From an uncultured Desulfobacter sp. (GTDB lineage Bacteria; Desulfobacterota; Desulfobacteria; Desulfobacterales; Desulfobacteraceae): 64,000 bases of DNA. Position 1 is the stretch's first letter. Each line of letters starts with the position of its first letter. The translations under genes were made by a program, and so were the position numbers. The stretch spans positions 6,404,501 through 6,468,500 of the forward strand of contig NZ_OY762929.1 in assembly GCF_963666675.1 (NCBI RefSeq). The letters are read 5' to 3'. Below the pieces are notes generated by a model, which had not been told where the DNA came from, did not search any database, and saw only the letters and a list, made by a program, of their open reading frames with translations. Shown here piece by piece: positions 52,283 through 62,212 of this stretch.

Positions 52283-54181
52283 ATGGATTTAAAAGAAATC
52301 TGTCCTGAGAAGTTGATCACCGCACAAGCAAGTGTCAAAAAAATTCGCAATGGTTCCCGGGTATTCATCGGCACAGGATGCGGAGAACCCCAGCACCTGA
52401 TCCGGACCATGGTCGAAGATCAGTCCCTCCAGGATATTGTTGTATACCAGATGCTGTCCACCACCCTGGCTGAATATCTCAATGACGACACGTTTTCGGC
52501 CCGATTTTCCATCAAGTTGTTTTTTATTTCCGTGTTGATGCGTAAATTTGCCTTTGAAGGAAAAATTGACTATATCCCGGCCTATTTGTCTCAGATCCCT
52601 AAAGTGTTCCGGAACAATGAAATCGGTCTGGATGTTGCCCTGATACAGGTCAGTCCGCCGGATGCCCATGGATATTGTTCTCTGGGCATTTCCGTGGACA
52701 TCACCCTGTCGGGTATGAAAAATGCCAAGATGACCATCGCCCAGGTCAATCCCCAGATGCCCAGAACCTGGGGAGACTCTTTGGTCCACATCGACGATAT
52801 TGATTATGTCGTGGAATACGAAGAGGAGCTGCTGGAGTCCCTGGCCAAGACCAAAAATAAAACGGTGGTTGAGCGAATCGGCCATTATGTCAACCAGCTG
52901 GTGGATGACGGTGCTACGCTACAGATCGGTTTCGGGCACCTGCCCCATGCCATCATGCCTTATTTGGCCGGTAAGAAGGACCTGGGTATTCATACCCAGG
53001 TGATTACGGACGGGCTTTTGCCGCTGTTTAAACAGAAGGTCATCACCAACCGCAAAAAAAATTTTCTTCCCGAACGGGCCGTGGCGTCCCTGTGCATGGG
53101 GTCAAAGGAGTTATATAGGTATATCGCCGACAACCCCATGTTCTATTTTAGATCCTCTGAGTTTGTGAACGACCCCAATGTCATCGCCAGAAATGATAAT
53201 CTGATCTCCATCAGTTCGGCCCTGGAGGTGGATCTGACAGGCCAGATATGCACGGACTCAAAGGGGTATCTGTTCTATTCGGGTATCGGCGACCAGGTTG
53301 ATTTTATCAGGGGGTCCGCCATGTCCAAGGGCGGGTTTTCCATTGTTATCATCCCGTCCACGGCCCAAAACGGCAAGGTTTCCCGGATTGTAACGCATTT
53401 GAGTGAAGGGGCCGGGGTGGCCACCACCCGGGGGGATATTGACCTTGTGGTCACGGAATACGGCATTGCGGAAATTCGGCGGAAAAGCATTTTCCAGCGG
53501 GTGATGGAATTGGCCCAGATTGCCCACCCCAAATTCCGCAAGCAGCTCATTGAAGAGGCCAAACAACGCCATTACATTTTCAGCGACCAACTGCCGCCCA
53601 CAAACCAGGACCTGCTGTTTCTGGTGGCCTATAAATACAACATGCTTTTGCCCGGCGGCAAACAGTTGGAAGTGCGGCCCCTTCAGCCCTCGGATGAATT
53701 CGAGTCAAGGAATTTTTATTATTCTCTCCAGGAAGATTCCATCTATTTCCGGTTTTTCAACCGGCGCAAGGTATTTTCAAGACGCATGCTCCAGCAGATG
53801 TGGGCCCAGGTGGATTACAGCCGGAACATGACCCTGATTGCCCTTGTGCAGCAGGGCAAACGCAAACAGATCGTGGCGGTGGCGTCTTACGCAGAAGTGG
53901 ACCCCAAGAATGCGGAAGTGGCCTTTCTGGTGCAAGAAGAGCTGCATGGTAAGGGGATTGCCACCTTTATGTTGACCTGCCTTGAAAAAATTGCCAGAAA
54001 GAACAATTATACCGGATTTACGGCTCTTGTTCTGGCCGAAAACCGCAAAATGATTAGTGTGTTTAAACACACCTATCCCCACGCAGAATTTGTACGTGGA
54101 GAAGGTGGTGAAATTGAAGTGTCAATGCCCTTTGATATGAAGGAAACGCCCACCACATCTGATGATCCGTCCTTGGGATAA
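52283..54181 (+). CDS. Acetyl-CoA hydrolase/CoA transferase fused to a GNAT domain
   Basis: 632 aa. The first 430 residues are a family I CoA transferase/acetyl-CoA hydrolase (GTGCGEPQHL near 30, QIGFGHLPHAIMPYL near 213, HLSEGAGVATTRGDIDLVVTEYG near 375). Residues 465-610 are a GNAT acyltransferase domain (LVQEELHGKGIATFMLTCLEKIA holds the acetyl-CoA loop). Such fusions occur in sulfate reducers and may let the enzyme acylate itself or partners. The main reaction is transfer or hydrolysis of an acyl-CoA. AGGAG precedes the ATG by 8 bases. Confidence 0.88.
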   Translation: MDLKEICPEKLITAQASVKKIRNGSRVFIGTGCGEPQHLIRTMVEDQSLQDIVVYQMLSTTLAEYLNDDTFSARFSIKLFFISVLMRKFAFEGKIDYIPAYLSQIPKVFRNNEIGLDVALIQVSPPDAHGYCSLGISVDITLSGMKNAKMTIAQVNPQMPRTWGDSLVHIDDIDYVVEYEEELLESLAKTKNKTVVERIGHYVNQLVDDGATLQIGFGHLPHAIMPYLAGKKDLGIHTQVITDGLLPLFKQKVITNRKKNFLPERAVASLCMGSKELYRYIADNPMFYFRSSEFVNDPNVIARNDNLISISSALEVDLTGQICTDSKGYLFYSGIGDQVDFIRGSAMSKGGFSIVIIPSTAQNGKVSRIVTHLSEGAGVATTRGDIDLVVTEYGIAEIRRKSIFQRVMELAQIAHPKFRKQLIEEAKQRHYIFSDQLPPTNQDLLFLVAYKYNMLLPGGKQLEVRPLQPSDEFESRNFYYSLQEDSIYFRFFNRRKVFSRRMLQQMWAQVDYSRNMTLIALVQQGKRKQIVAVASYAEVDPKNAEVAFLVQEELHGKGIATFMLTCLEKIARKNNYTGFTALVLAENRKMISVFKHTYPHAEFVRGEGGEIEVSMPFDMKETPTTSDDPSLG

Positions 54182-54253
54182 ACCAGCCAGCGAACATCTT
54201 ACCTCTATACAACCCACCCCTCGACCACCGATTGGTTAAGTGCCTGAAGGAAG

Positions 54254-56020
54254 CTATTTTTTCTTTGAGCTTAATTCTGGAAAGTCCCAGTAAAAATATT
54301 CATTGATGGGCGAGTCTTTGACCCTTTCGTTTTCTTGCCGTTCGGTTTCGGTATCCCGCAAGTCAATTCGACGAATTTTTCCGGAAATGGTTTTTGGCAC
54401 GTTATCAACAAATTCGATGATTCGCGGCATTTTAAATTTGGCAAGAATATTCATGGTGTGCTTGAACAAGGCCAGGGCAAGTTCCCTGCTGCCGGTCTCG
54501 CCCGGGCTGAGAATGACATAGGCCTTGACCAGTTGGTGTCGTTGGGGATCAGGCGTTCCCACAACGGCAGCTTCGTCCACGGCAGGGTGTTCCAACAGGG
54601 CACTTTCCACCTCAAAGGGTCCGATGCGGTAATCGCTGGATTTAATGACATCGTCGGCCCGGCCCACAAACCACCAGTATCCATCGGCATCAAAAGAGGC
54701 CCGGTCCCCGGTGTAATAATAGTGGTCCACAAATACGTCCCCCATTTTTTCCGGATTGCCGATATACTCTTTAAACAGTCCCGCCGGTACCCAGTGGTCT
54801 AATTTTACCACAATATGCCCTTCTTGATCGGGCTGGGTAATTTCATTGCCTTCACTATCTGCCAGGGCCACATCATACATGGGAGCGGGGCGGCCAAAAG
54901 AGCCGGCCCGCATGTTTTCGGCCATCCAGGGCGGGTTGCCGATCATGGCCGTGGATTCCGTCTGTCCATAAAAATCCCGGATACGGGTGCCGGTATATTC
55001 ATGCCAGCGTGTAATGACTTCCGGGTTTAAGGGCTCTCCTGCAGACATGGACTGACGCAGACAGGACAGGTCAATGCCTGCAATGTCTGCATTTACAAAC
55101 ATGCGCCAGGCGGTCGGCGGCGCACAAAGGGTGGTGACCTTTTGTCTTGCAATGGCCGCAAGGTATGTATCTGCATTCAACGTATCAAACCGGAAGGCGG
55201 TGACTGTGGCTCCCACATTAAAAGGAACAAAAAAAGAGGACCAGGACCATTTACCCCATCCGGGAGCGCTGAGATTATGATGGATATCATCGGGTTCGAG
55301 CCCTGTCATGGCGGTGGTTGATAAATGGCCCACAGGATAGGAAACGGCCGTGTGCCCCACACGTTTCGGCAGGCCGGTGGTTCCCGAGGTAAAAAAGCAG
55401 AACAGTATATCATTGGATGCCGTTATAGCGGCCTCAGTCTTGTCGGATGCACTTGCCACCTCGTCGTAGGAAATCCAGCCCGGGGCCTGCCCTAATACCA
55501 GTTTTACTTTGGGTGTGATGCCGGTTTCCCGGATAGCGGTTTCAATGAGATCAACGCTGGCCATGTCTGCCAGAATGACATCCGGTGTATAGGTTTCAAA
55601 CCGGAATTGCAGCTCCCTGACAGTCATGGTGGTGGCCGTGGGGACACTGACGATTCCCGCTTTGATGCAGGCAAGACTTGCAAACCATATTTCAGGACAC
55701 AGGGGCACCATCATATACATATTGTCTTTTATGCCGACGCCCCGGTCCGCCAGAAAATTGATCAGCCTGTTGGCCTGGCATGACAGGTCAAGATAGGAAA
55801 AACGACTGGATTCAAGGGTGGTCAGATCTTCATACACCAGGGCGGTTTTATCCGGAGTCCGGGCCACATGAATGCCTTCAAACACCTGGCTCGCCCAGTT
55901 GAATGAATCAGGCATTGTCATGCTGTTCAAGGAATGAAAAAATGCCTTTACCCGGGCCTGTTTTTCAGCATCATCCGGCATCCGGCTGATGTGGATCATC
56001 TGTTGGTAGAGTTCTTTCAT
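54254..56020 (-). CDS. Acyl-CoA synthetase (AMP-forming)
   Basis: 588 aa from the ATG at 56020, chosen over an upstream start at 56113 because AAGGAG precedes it (13 bases away) and because family members start near KELYQQMI. Motifs of ANL enzymes are clear: FFTSGTTGLPKRVGHT (P-loop), DFYGQTESTAM, GDRASFDADGYWWFVGRADDVIK, and the catalytic lysine in PKTISGKIRRIDL. It activates a fatty or short acid with ATP and CoA; the MACS/acetyl-CoA synthetase-like branch is suggested, substrate open. It converges with the CoA transferase gene, so acyl-CoA handling is a local theme. Confidence 0.88.
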   Translation of the reverse strand: MKELYQQMIHISRMPDDAEKQARVKAFFHSLNSMTMPDSFNWASQVFEGIHVARTPDKTALVYEDLTTLESSRFSYLDLSCQANRLINFLADRGVGIKDNMYMMVPLCPEIWFASLACIKAGIVSVPTATTMTVRELQFRFETYTPDVILADMASVDLIETAIRETGITPKVKLVLGQAPGWISYDEVASASDKTEAAITASNDILFCFFTSGTTGLPKRVGHTAVSYPVGHLSTTAMTGLEPDDIHHNLSAPGWGKWSWSSFFVPFNVGATVTAFRFDTLNADTYLAAIARQKVTTLCAPPTAWRMFVNADIAGIDLSCLRQSMSAGEPLNPEVITRWHEYTGTRIRDFYGQTESTAMIGNPPWMAENMRAGSFGRPAPMYDVALADSEGNEITQPDQEGHIVVKLDHWVPAGLFKEYIGNPEKMGDVFVDHYYYTGDRASFDADGYWWFVGRADDVIKSSDYRIGPFEVESALLEHPAVDEAAVVGTPDPQRHQLVKAYVILSPGETGSRELALALFKHTMNILAKFKMPRIIEFVDNVPKTISGKIRRIDLRDTETERQENERVKDSPINEYFYWDFPELSSKKK

Positions 56021-56158
56021 GCTGTGGTAAACACTCCTTGCAATCCAAATTAATCTTATGTATAGCTGATCAAAAATATTGACTCTATAATGGATCATCC
56101 TCGGGTTTGTCAAAATATTTTATTTCTTAAGGCCTGTAGATTAAGGAGAAACACCCCC

Positions 56159-57163
56159 ATGGCAGAAGATTGTCCCGTTTTAATACTGGCCCCGTTACAG
56201 GGGGTCACCGATGTGGTGTTCAGGCAGGTGTATGTCCGGCATTTCAACGGTATTGACCAGGCCATGGCCCCGTTTATCTCCACCATGAGCAGCAGGCGCT
56301 TAAAGCCGTCAAGGCTCAAAGACGTGGACCCGGATTTGAACCGTGCTTTGCCTGTGGTTCCCCAGATTCTGGGCAATAATCCGGATGATTTTATCTATCT
56401 TGCAGATTACCTGTTTGACATGGGCTATACCCAGGTGAACTGGAACCTTGGGTGCCCCCATTCAAAAATTGCAAAGAAAATGCGGGGCTCGGGGCTTTTG
56501 AGTTACCCGGATGAGATTGACGCTTTTCTTACCCGGATCATCCCGGCCATGAAGGCCTCTTTGAGTGTGAAAATACGTCTGGGTCGTAAAAGTAAAGAAG
56601 AGATCCGGGAGCTGATTGCAATGTTTAATACCCATACGCTTGACGAAATCATCCTGCACCCCAGAACCGGAGAGCAGATGTATACAGGTACAGCTGATGT
56701 CGACGCATTTGAAAGGGCTATGAACGCGTGCGCTCACCCCATGGTCTATAACGGTGATATTGTGGACCTGGCATCATGGGAAAGAATCCGGCAGCGGTTT
56801 CCCAACATTCGTCGTTTCATGATCGGCAGGGGGATTCTTTCCAACCCATTTTTGCCCGAGCAGATCAAAGGGGTGCAAAACGATCTGCCAAATACCGGCA
56901 CCCGGGATGTCGGTAACCAAACCCATGAACGATTGAAAAACTTCCATGCAGATCTGTTTAACAGCTATAAACAGGTTTTTAAAGGACCGGGACATCTTAT
57001 CGGACGTATGAAAGGATTTTGGGGATATCTGGGGCCTTCCTTTGAAGACAGCAGAAAACCCTTGAAAAAGATGCTCAAGTCAAATTTGGAGCAGGATTAT
57101 TTAGACCGGGTCAATGGGTTCTGGGACATGAACTTGAGTTTTTTGCCGGGCGGGGTGGAATGA
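56159..57163 (+). CDS. tRNA-dihydrouridine synthase
   Basis: 334 aa from the ATG at 56159, with AAGGAG 9 bases upstream. The flavin-binding barrel starts with LILAPLQGVTDVVFR; the catalytic cysteine is in WNLGCPHSKIAKKMRGSGLL (about residue 102); the tail has MIGRGILSNPFL. Dus reduces uridines in tRNA D-loops using FMN and NADPH. The subtype (DusA/B/C-like) is not decided. It is divergent from the acyl-CoA synthetase gene; a TATAAT sits at about 56085 on the plus strand. Confidence 0.92.
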   Translation: MAEDCPVLILAPLQGVTDVVFRQVYVRHFNGIDQAMAPFISTMSSRRLKPSRLKDVDPDLNRALPVVPQILGNNPDDFIYLADYLFDMGYTQVNWNLGCPHSKIAKKMRGSGLLSYPDEIDAFLTRIIPAMKASLSVKIRLGRKSKEEIRELIAMFNTHTLDEIILHPRTGEQMYTGTADVDAFERAMNACAHPMVYNGDIVDLASWERIRQRFPNIRRFMIGRGILSNPFLPEQIKGVQNDLPNTGTRDVGNQTHERLKNFHADLFNSYKQVFKGPGHLIGRMKGFWGYLGPSFEDSRKPLKKMLKSNLEQDYLDRVNGFWDMNLSFLPGGVE

Positions 57164-57196
57164 CACCGGTCCGGACAGCAAATGATTTGATGCCGT

Positions 57197-57580
57197 TTAA
57201 TCAAACTTATTCAAGGCAACGGACAGTATGGGTTTGATCGCTTCGGGCGTGATATCTTTTTCAATATGGGCGGCAACATCCATATTTTTAAATTTTTTCA
57301 GTCTGGCTTCGTTAATTTCCCCTGTCATCAGCATCACAGGTATTTCTTTGTAGTCTGCGCTGCCTTTCAAAACTGTTATGAACTCAAGGCCGTCCATTTC
57401 AGGCATATTATAGTCTGTAACAATCAAATCAATGGGCGTGCTTTTGATCAAGCACAGCGCTTCTTTACCATTTTGGGCCTCAAATATTATTAAATCTTGG
57501 AATCCCGCCCTGAGAATCGTTCGTTTGATGGCGGATCGCATCGGTTTTGAATCATCGACAATTAAGCATGAGCGGCACAT
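57197..57580 (-). CDS. CheY-like response regulator
   Basis: 127 aa single receiver domain. DD pair in LIVDDSKPM, phospho-Asp in LIVTDYNMPEMDG, T in MLMTGE and K in HIEKDITPE are all present. No output domain or adjacent kinase. It may signal by binding a partner protein, as CheY does. It is on the opposite strand to dus, ending 34 bases after its stop. Confidence 0.88.
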   Translation of the reverse strand: MCRSCLIVDDSKPMRSAIKRTILRAGFQDLIIFEAQNGKEALCLIKSTPIDLIVTDYNMPEMDGLEFITVLKGSADYKEIPVMLMTGEINEARLKKFKNMDVAAHIEKDITPEAIKPILSVALNKFD

Positions 57581-57801
57581 AGCTTGAATCCTTTTTTTGT
57601 TTTGGTGCGCATATTGGCCAGCGGAACGCGTGGTTATGCTTGAACAATCAACTTTTCTTTATATATACCATTTTGCCTAAAAATGACAAATCTAATGGCA
57701 CAGGTTCTCGGTGGTGCCCTTGTTGGGCAGGCACGGTGGCAGGGCAGGCACTGGGGCCTGCCCCTACAGCGGCCGATGTAGGACCAACCCCGTTGGTTTT
57801 T
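57581..57801. other. Noncoding gap with a GC-rich hairpin repeat
   Basis: Contains GGGCAGGC (57742-57749) / GCCTGCCC (57756-57763), of the type GCCTGCCCCTACAG that recurs as an intergenic repeat in many bacteria. No gene seen. Confidence 0.5.
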
Positions 57802-58611
57802 TTATTTGTTGAATTGCATCCTGAATTGTCTGATCAGTTGCCCGGAGAGGCTGTCGGTGCTGGGAATAATGGGCAGGCGGTCCGCCTTGAACCATCCTGC
57901 CTCTATAATCTCCTTGGGGTCGATCTCTATCTTTCCGCTTTCATAATCGGCCATGAATCCGATCATCAGGCTGTCAGGAAAGGGCCAGGGCTGACTTTTT
58001 ACATACCTGATATTTGTGACCCGGATACGGGTTTCCTCGTACACCTCCCGGGCCACGGACGCCTCAAGGGTCTCTCCGGGGGAGGTAAATCCAGCCAGGA
58101 CAGAAAACATCTGCCTTTTGGGAAACCGGGTTCCCCGGGCCAAAAGGATTTCATCTCCCCGGGTCACCCCCATGATCACGGCAGGGGATATTCTGGGATA
58201 GGCATGGAGACCGCAGGCCGGGCAGGCTCGACCATGTTCCCTTTTCATCATTTGGGTCAATGTGCCGCACCGGCCGCAAAAGTGGTTATTGGTGTGGACA
58301 TCCGCGACAAAACGGCCGTAGGCAATGGCCAGGCGCATGTCCTCGTCGGCACTTTGGTAAAAGTCTCTAAGGTTGGATCCGGTCAACCCGGATTCCGGGG
58401 TGTGATCAATCAGGGTGCCGCAGCAGCAGGGCATGCCGTTTAAGGTTCCGAAAGGGTGCAGGCCGTTGCGGGTCAGGTCCTTGGCCTGGCTGGGTTTGAG
58501 GACGGGTATCAGCACTGTTTCAGGGTCAACGATCAGTTCCGTGCCGTCAAAAAGGAAAATCCATGCGGGACCCTCTTGGGGGAGGGCCGGTGTCTGTAAT
58601 GGTGAAAACAT
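57802..58611 (-). CDS. nudC: NADH pyrophosphatase NudC
   Basis: 269 aa. A zinc ribbon (CGRCG at about 116 and CPACG at about 133) and a full Nudix box GETLEASVAREVYEETRI (about 177-194, pattern GX5EX7REUXEE) identify NudC, which splits NAD(H) and removes NAD caps from RNA. The N-terminal domain is present, so the enzyme looks complete. Confidence 0.93.
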   Translation of the reverse strand: MFSPLQTPALPQEGPAWIFLFDGTELIVDPETVLIPVLKPSQAKDLTRNGLHPFGTLNGMPCCCGTLIDHTPESGLTGSNLRDFYQSADEDMRLAIAYGRFVADVHTNNHFCGRCGTLTQMMKREHGRACPACGLHAYPRISPAVIMGVTRGDEILLARGTRFPKRQMFSVLAGFTSPGETLEASVAREVYEETRIRVTNIRYVKSQPWPFPDSLMIGFMADYESGKIEIDPKEIIEAGWFKADRLPIIPSTDSLSGQLIRQFRMQFNK

Positions 58612-58661
58612 TATGGGTCCTGGGGGTATCTTTCATGTCTGTTTTATCGAATATAGTGTGC

Positions 58662-60662
58662 CTAAATAGAAACGGCGGCTGCATAGGCGCCATGCACTGC
58701 ATCAAAAGCAGTACCAATTTTTAAGGCATCACCGGTCACATGATACGCAATACCGAGTTTTTCAACAACATGTGCCAATGGGTTGTAGGATTCAGCACCG
58801 GCAGCCACCACCACCGTATCAACATTCATGACGGTGATTTTTCCATCCGTTTCCAGTTCAATGCCGGTTTCCGTGATTTTCAGTACTTTTGTAGCGGTCC
58901 GGGTTTCCACATTCAAACGCCTGAGATCCTGCATCATTCCCCACCGGGTGGATTTACCGATATCCTTGCCCATGCGATGGGTCATTTCAATGAGACTTAC
59001 TGTTTTGCTGCCTCGGGTGGCCATGTCAAAAAGGGTTTCCAGAGGTTCAGCTTTATTTACCAGCAGAAATTTGATGGTGTCTGCGGGAACAGTGCCTTTT
59101 TCCGCAAGGAATAATGCTGTTTCAACGCCCACAGCACCGCCGCCGATGACGGCCACATGTTTGCCGGTGCCCACCTTGTTTTCAAGCACATCCCAGGCCC
59201 CTGTCACATGGGGCAGGTCCATGCCGGGGATGGGCGGGGAAAGGGGGCGGGCGCCTGTGGCAATGATCAGGGCGTCAGGCTTCTCTTTTAGAATCAGGGC
59301 TTGGTTTACCTCGCAGTTGAGTACGATGGGGATTTTTTCCACCGACAGCTGATATTCAAGGTCGTTGGAAAACCGGGCAAATGTCTCCCTGCCCGGAGGC
59401 GCGGCCGCCAGATGAAGTTGGCCGCCTAATCGTCCGGAGCGCTCATACACCGTCACATCATGTCCCCGCCGGGCGGATGCCAGCGCGGCGGTCATACCTG
59501 CAGGTCCGCCGCCGACCACCATCACTTTTTTGGCGGTGTCAACTTTATCCAGCGTTCTGCGGTACTCATGACCGGCCAATGGATTGCAAAGACACTCCAC
59601 ATGCTTGAGATTGAACAGGTTGTCAAGGCAGCCCTGGGCACAGGCAAGGCAATGAATAATCTCTTTTTCTCTGGCCTCCCTGGCTTTTCGGGGCAGATCC
59701 GGGTCTGCAATCAGGCTGCGGCCCATGGCCACCATGTCGCAAAATTTTTGGTCGATCATCTTTCTGGCGGTTTCCGGATCATCAATCCTGTGGCTTGCGA
59801 TCACGGGCACATCCACCGCAGCCCGGATATCTCCGGCAAGATAGCCGAATGCCCCTCCGGGTACCTGGGCCACAATCTGGGGCACCCGGGCTTCATGCCA
59901 TCCCACATTGACGCACAGAGCATCCACGGGCCCTTTGGCCAGTTGTTTTGCATATTCGATCAGCTCCGACCGGTCATTGCCCCCGGGCATAAAATCATTA
60001 CCGTTCATTCTCACAATCAACGGATAATCCGGCCCTACGGCGTCCCGGACTGCCTGGACCGTTTCCAGTCCAAACCGCATGCGGTTTTCAAGGGTGCCCC
60101 CGTATTCATCGGTGCGTTGATTGGTCAGTGGAGATAAAAATTCAGAGATCAGATACCCCGTGCCCGACAAAATTTCCACCGCATCAAATCCCGCCTGTTT
60201 TATCCGGAGCGCTGCATTTGCAAAGGCGTCGATGATTTGCCGGATCTCTTTGATTTCAAGGGCCCTGGGCGTCTCCTTGGTCATCCTGGAGGCAATGGCG
60301 GACGGGGCCACGGGCTGTCTGCCGTTGAGCAGAAAAGAAAAATTATACCGGCCGGCATGGTTGATCTGCACGGCGCAGCGGCTTCCATTTTTCCGGATGG
60401 TCTCTGACAGCCGAGTCAATCCCGGGATAAATTTATCATCATGGGCGCCTATGTTCTGGGTATTTCCGGACAGTTCGTCCACCGTGGCATACCCCACGCA
60501 GATCATACCCGGGCCGCCCTTGGCCCGTCTTCGGTAAAATGCAAGGATTTGATCCGTCACTTCAAAATCGTGTGCCATGCCCAGGTGCATGGCCGGCATA
60601 TAAATCCTGTTGGGAATGCTTAATTGATTGATTTGGATGGGATCGAACAGGGGATCTGTCAT
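58662..60662 (-). CDS. Old-yellow-enzyme-type flavin oxidoreductase (2,4-dienoyl-CoA reductase-like)
   Basis: 666 aa. N-terminal FMN TIM barrel (1-330, PNRIYMPAMHLGM, QINHAGRY) and the iron-sulfur cysteine set C-x2-C-x3-C-x11-C in CLACAQGC...ECLC (about 344-363). Two Rossmann motifs follow, GGGPAGMTAA (about 395) for FAD and GGGAVGVE (about 505) for NAD(P)H. The layout matches 2,4-dienoyl-CoA reductase, trimethylamine dehydrogenase and enoate reductases. It likely reduces an unsaturated acyl or cyclic substrate. It follows its probable regulator by 22 bases on the same strand. Confidence 0.9.
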   Translation of the reverse strand: MTDPLFDPIQINQLSIPNRIYMPAMHLGMAHDFEVTDQILAFYRRRAKGGPGMICVGYATVDELSGNTQNIGAHDDKFIPGLTRLSETIRKNGSRCAVQINHAGRYNFSFLLNGRQPVAPSAIASRMTKETPRALEIKEIRQIIDAFANAALRIKQAGFDAVEILSGTGYLISEFLSPLTNQRTDEYGGTLENRMRFGLETVQAVRDAVGPDYPLIVRMNGNDFMPGGNDRSELIEYAKQLAKGPVDALCVNVGWHEARVPQIVAQVPGGAFGYLAGDIRAAVDVPVIASHRIDDPETARKMIDQKFCDMVAMGRSLIADPDLPRKAREAREKEIIHCLACAQGCLDNLFNLKHVECLCNPLAGHEYRRTLDKVDTAKKVMVVGGGPAGMTAALASARRGHDVTVYERSGRLGGQLHLAAAPPGRETFARFSNDLEYQLSVEKIPIVLNCEVNQALILKEKPDALIIATGARPLSPPIPGMDLPHVTGAWDVLENKVGTGKHVAVIGGGAVGVETALFLAEKGTVPADTIKFLLVNKAEPLETLFDMATRGSKTVSLIEMTHRMGKDIGKSTRWGMMQDLRRLNVETRTATKVLKITETGIELETDGKITVMNVDTVVVAAGAESYNPLAHVVEKLGIAYHVTGDALKIGTAFDAVHGAYAAAVSI

Positions 60663-60684
60663 TGCACTGCCTTTATGTTTGGTA

Positions 60685-62088
60685 TTAACCTTTTTTAAGT
60701 GGAATATCCCATTTTTTCATATATTTCCAGACAAGGGTCCGGCTTTTTCCCAATTGTCTGGCCACCTCCGCCTTATTCCAGTTGCAGGCCTCCAGAAGGG
60801 CCACCAGGCGCTCCCGGGTCAAAGGCGTCTGGGAAAAAGCAGGCGGACCGGGGAACGCATCGTTGCCTGGGGCGGCCGCACTCGCCTGGTTGTCACCGCA
60901 CACCTCATCGGGCAGATCTGCACAGGAGATTTCCCGGGTGCGGCAGAGCACAAATCCATGGGCAACGGCGTTTTCCAGTTCCCGTACATTTCCGGGCCAG
61001 GGATAGGCCATGAGCGCTTTCATGGCATCCGGGGTGACATTGCGGATGTCCATGTCCTCATGTTTGTTGCCCTTTTCAATGAAGTTGCGTACCAGCAGCG
61101 GAATATCTTCCAAACGCCGGCGCAGGGGCGGCAGGCGGATGGGAAATACTTTAAGCCGGTAATACAGATCCTCACGAAACAACCCTTCCCGGGTCAGGGC
61201 GCTTAAATCTTTGTGGGTGGCTGCAATGACCCGGATGTCAATTTTCTTTTTCCGGGTATCCCCCACCCGCTCAATTTCCCTTTCCTGTAAGACCCGCAGC
61301 AGCTTCACCTGCATGTATGGTGTCAGTTCACCGATTTCATCAAGAAAGATGGTGCCGGTGTCCGCCTGTTCAAACCGCCCGATCCGGTCTTTGTGCGCAC
61401 CGGTAAAGGCGCCTTTAACATGACCGAACAACTCACTTTCCAACAGGGTTTCGGATAATGCCGAGCAGTTTACCGTGACCAGGGGCCGCTGCCCCCCGGC
61501 GGCTTCATAGTGGATGGCCCGGGCCACAAGTTCTTTGCCCGTCCCGCTCTCTCCCTGGATCAGGATGGTGGCCCGGCTGTCCGCCGCCGCCCGGATGGCA
61601 TGGAACACCTTTTCCATGGCAGCTGATTTGCCGATGATATTGCCCAGGGCATAACGCTTTTTAAGTTCCTGTTTGGCGGATGCTTCCCGGGCCTTGATGG
61701 CTTTGATTTCCGTCAAGTCGGTCAGCGTTTCCACAATGCCCAGCACCTTGCCCGTTTCATCCCGGACCAGCCTTGCATTTTTGATCACCGGCACATCATA
61801 ACCGTCTTTGTGCCGGATATAGCACTCCTTGACCTCTGTTTTGCCCTGGGTCAACACTTTGCAATGGGACGTATCCGTGGGCTTTGTCTGGTCATAGCAC
61901 CGGCTGCACTTGATCAGGTTGCATTGCCGCCCCACGGCCTGCTCGGCCGTGTAGCCGCTGATATTTTCCATGGCCCGGTTCCAGGCGGTGATTTTGCCCT
62001 CCTGGTCCAACGTAAACAGCCCTTCGGCCATGGCATCTAAAATATGGTATAAAAAATTGAGGTTCCAGATCCCGTCGTTGTTCAACAC
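60685..62088 (-). CDS. PAS-sensor sigma-54 activator for the downstream reductase
   Basis: 467 aa: a PAS domain (about 8-130), AAA+ activator (about 145-380, GESGTGKE, GAFTGAHKDRIGRFE) and a Fis-type helix-turn-helix at the end (NKAEVARQLGKSRTLVWKYMKKW). The PAS domain carries six cysteines (CNLIKCSRCYDQ, HCKVL, ECYIRHKDG) that could bind a metal or cluster, making a redox sensor plausible. The reductase gene directly after it is a likely target or co-product. Two AACGTT palindromes lie just upstream of its start. Confidence 0.9.
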   Translation of the reverse strand: MLNNDGIWNLNFLYHILDAMAEGLFTLDQEGKITAWNRAMENISGYTAEQAVGRQCNLIKCSRCYDQTKPTDTSHCKVLTQGKTEVKECYIRHKDGYDVPVIKNARLVRDETGKVLGIVETLTDLTEIKAIKAREASAKQELKKRYALGNIIGKSAAMEKVFHAIRAAADSRATILIQGESGTGKELVARAIHYEAAGGQRPLVTVNCSALSETLLESELFGHVKGAFTGAHKDRIGRFEQADTGTIFLDEIGELTPYMQVKLLRVLQEREIERVGDTRKKKIDIRVIAATHKDLSALTREGLFREDLYYRLKVFPIRLPPLRRRLEDIPLLVRNFIEKGNKHEDMDIRNVTPDAMKALMAYPWPGNVRELENAVAHGFVLCRTREISCADLPDEVCGDNQASAAAPGNDAFPGPPAFSQTPLTRERLVALLEACNWNKAEVARQLGKSRTLVWKYMKKWDIPLKKG

Positions 62089-62125
62089 GTCACCCGTTTC
62101 ATTATTTGGTTGATTGCAACGTTTT

Positions 62126-62166
62126 TAACGTTACTTGATACCGGGCAATGATAGAGTAACGTTACT
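62126..62166. promoter_or_regulatory. Pair of AACGTT palindromes upstream of the PAS regulator
   Basis: TTAACGTTACT (62125-62135) and AGTAACGTTACT (62155-62166, perfect 12-base palindrome). Centres are 31 bases apart, three helical turns, as for a dimer-pair operator. They lie between the small membrane gene and the regulator gene on the minus strand. Confidence 0.6.
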
Positions 62167-62212
62167 TAACAATCAATTGTTATCCTCCAACGGGTTCTTT
62201 TTTTTCTTTTTC

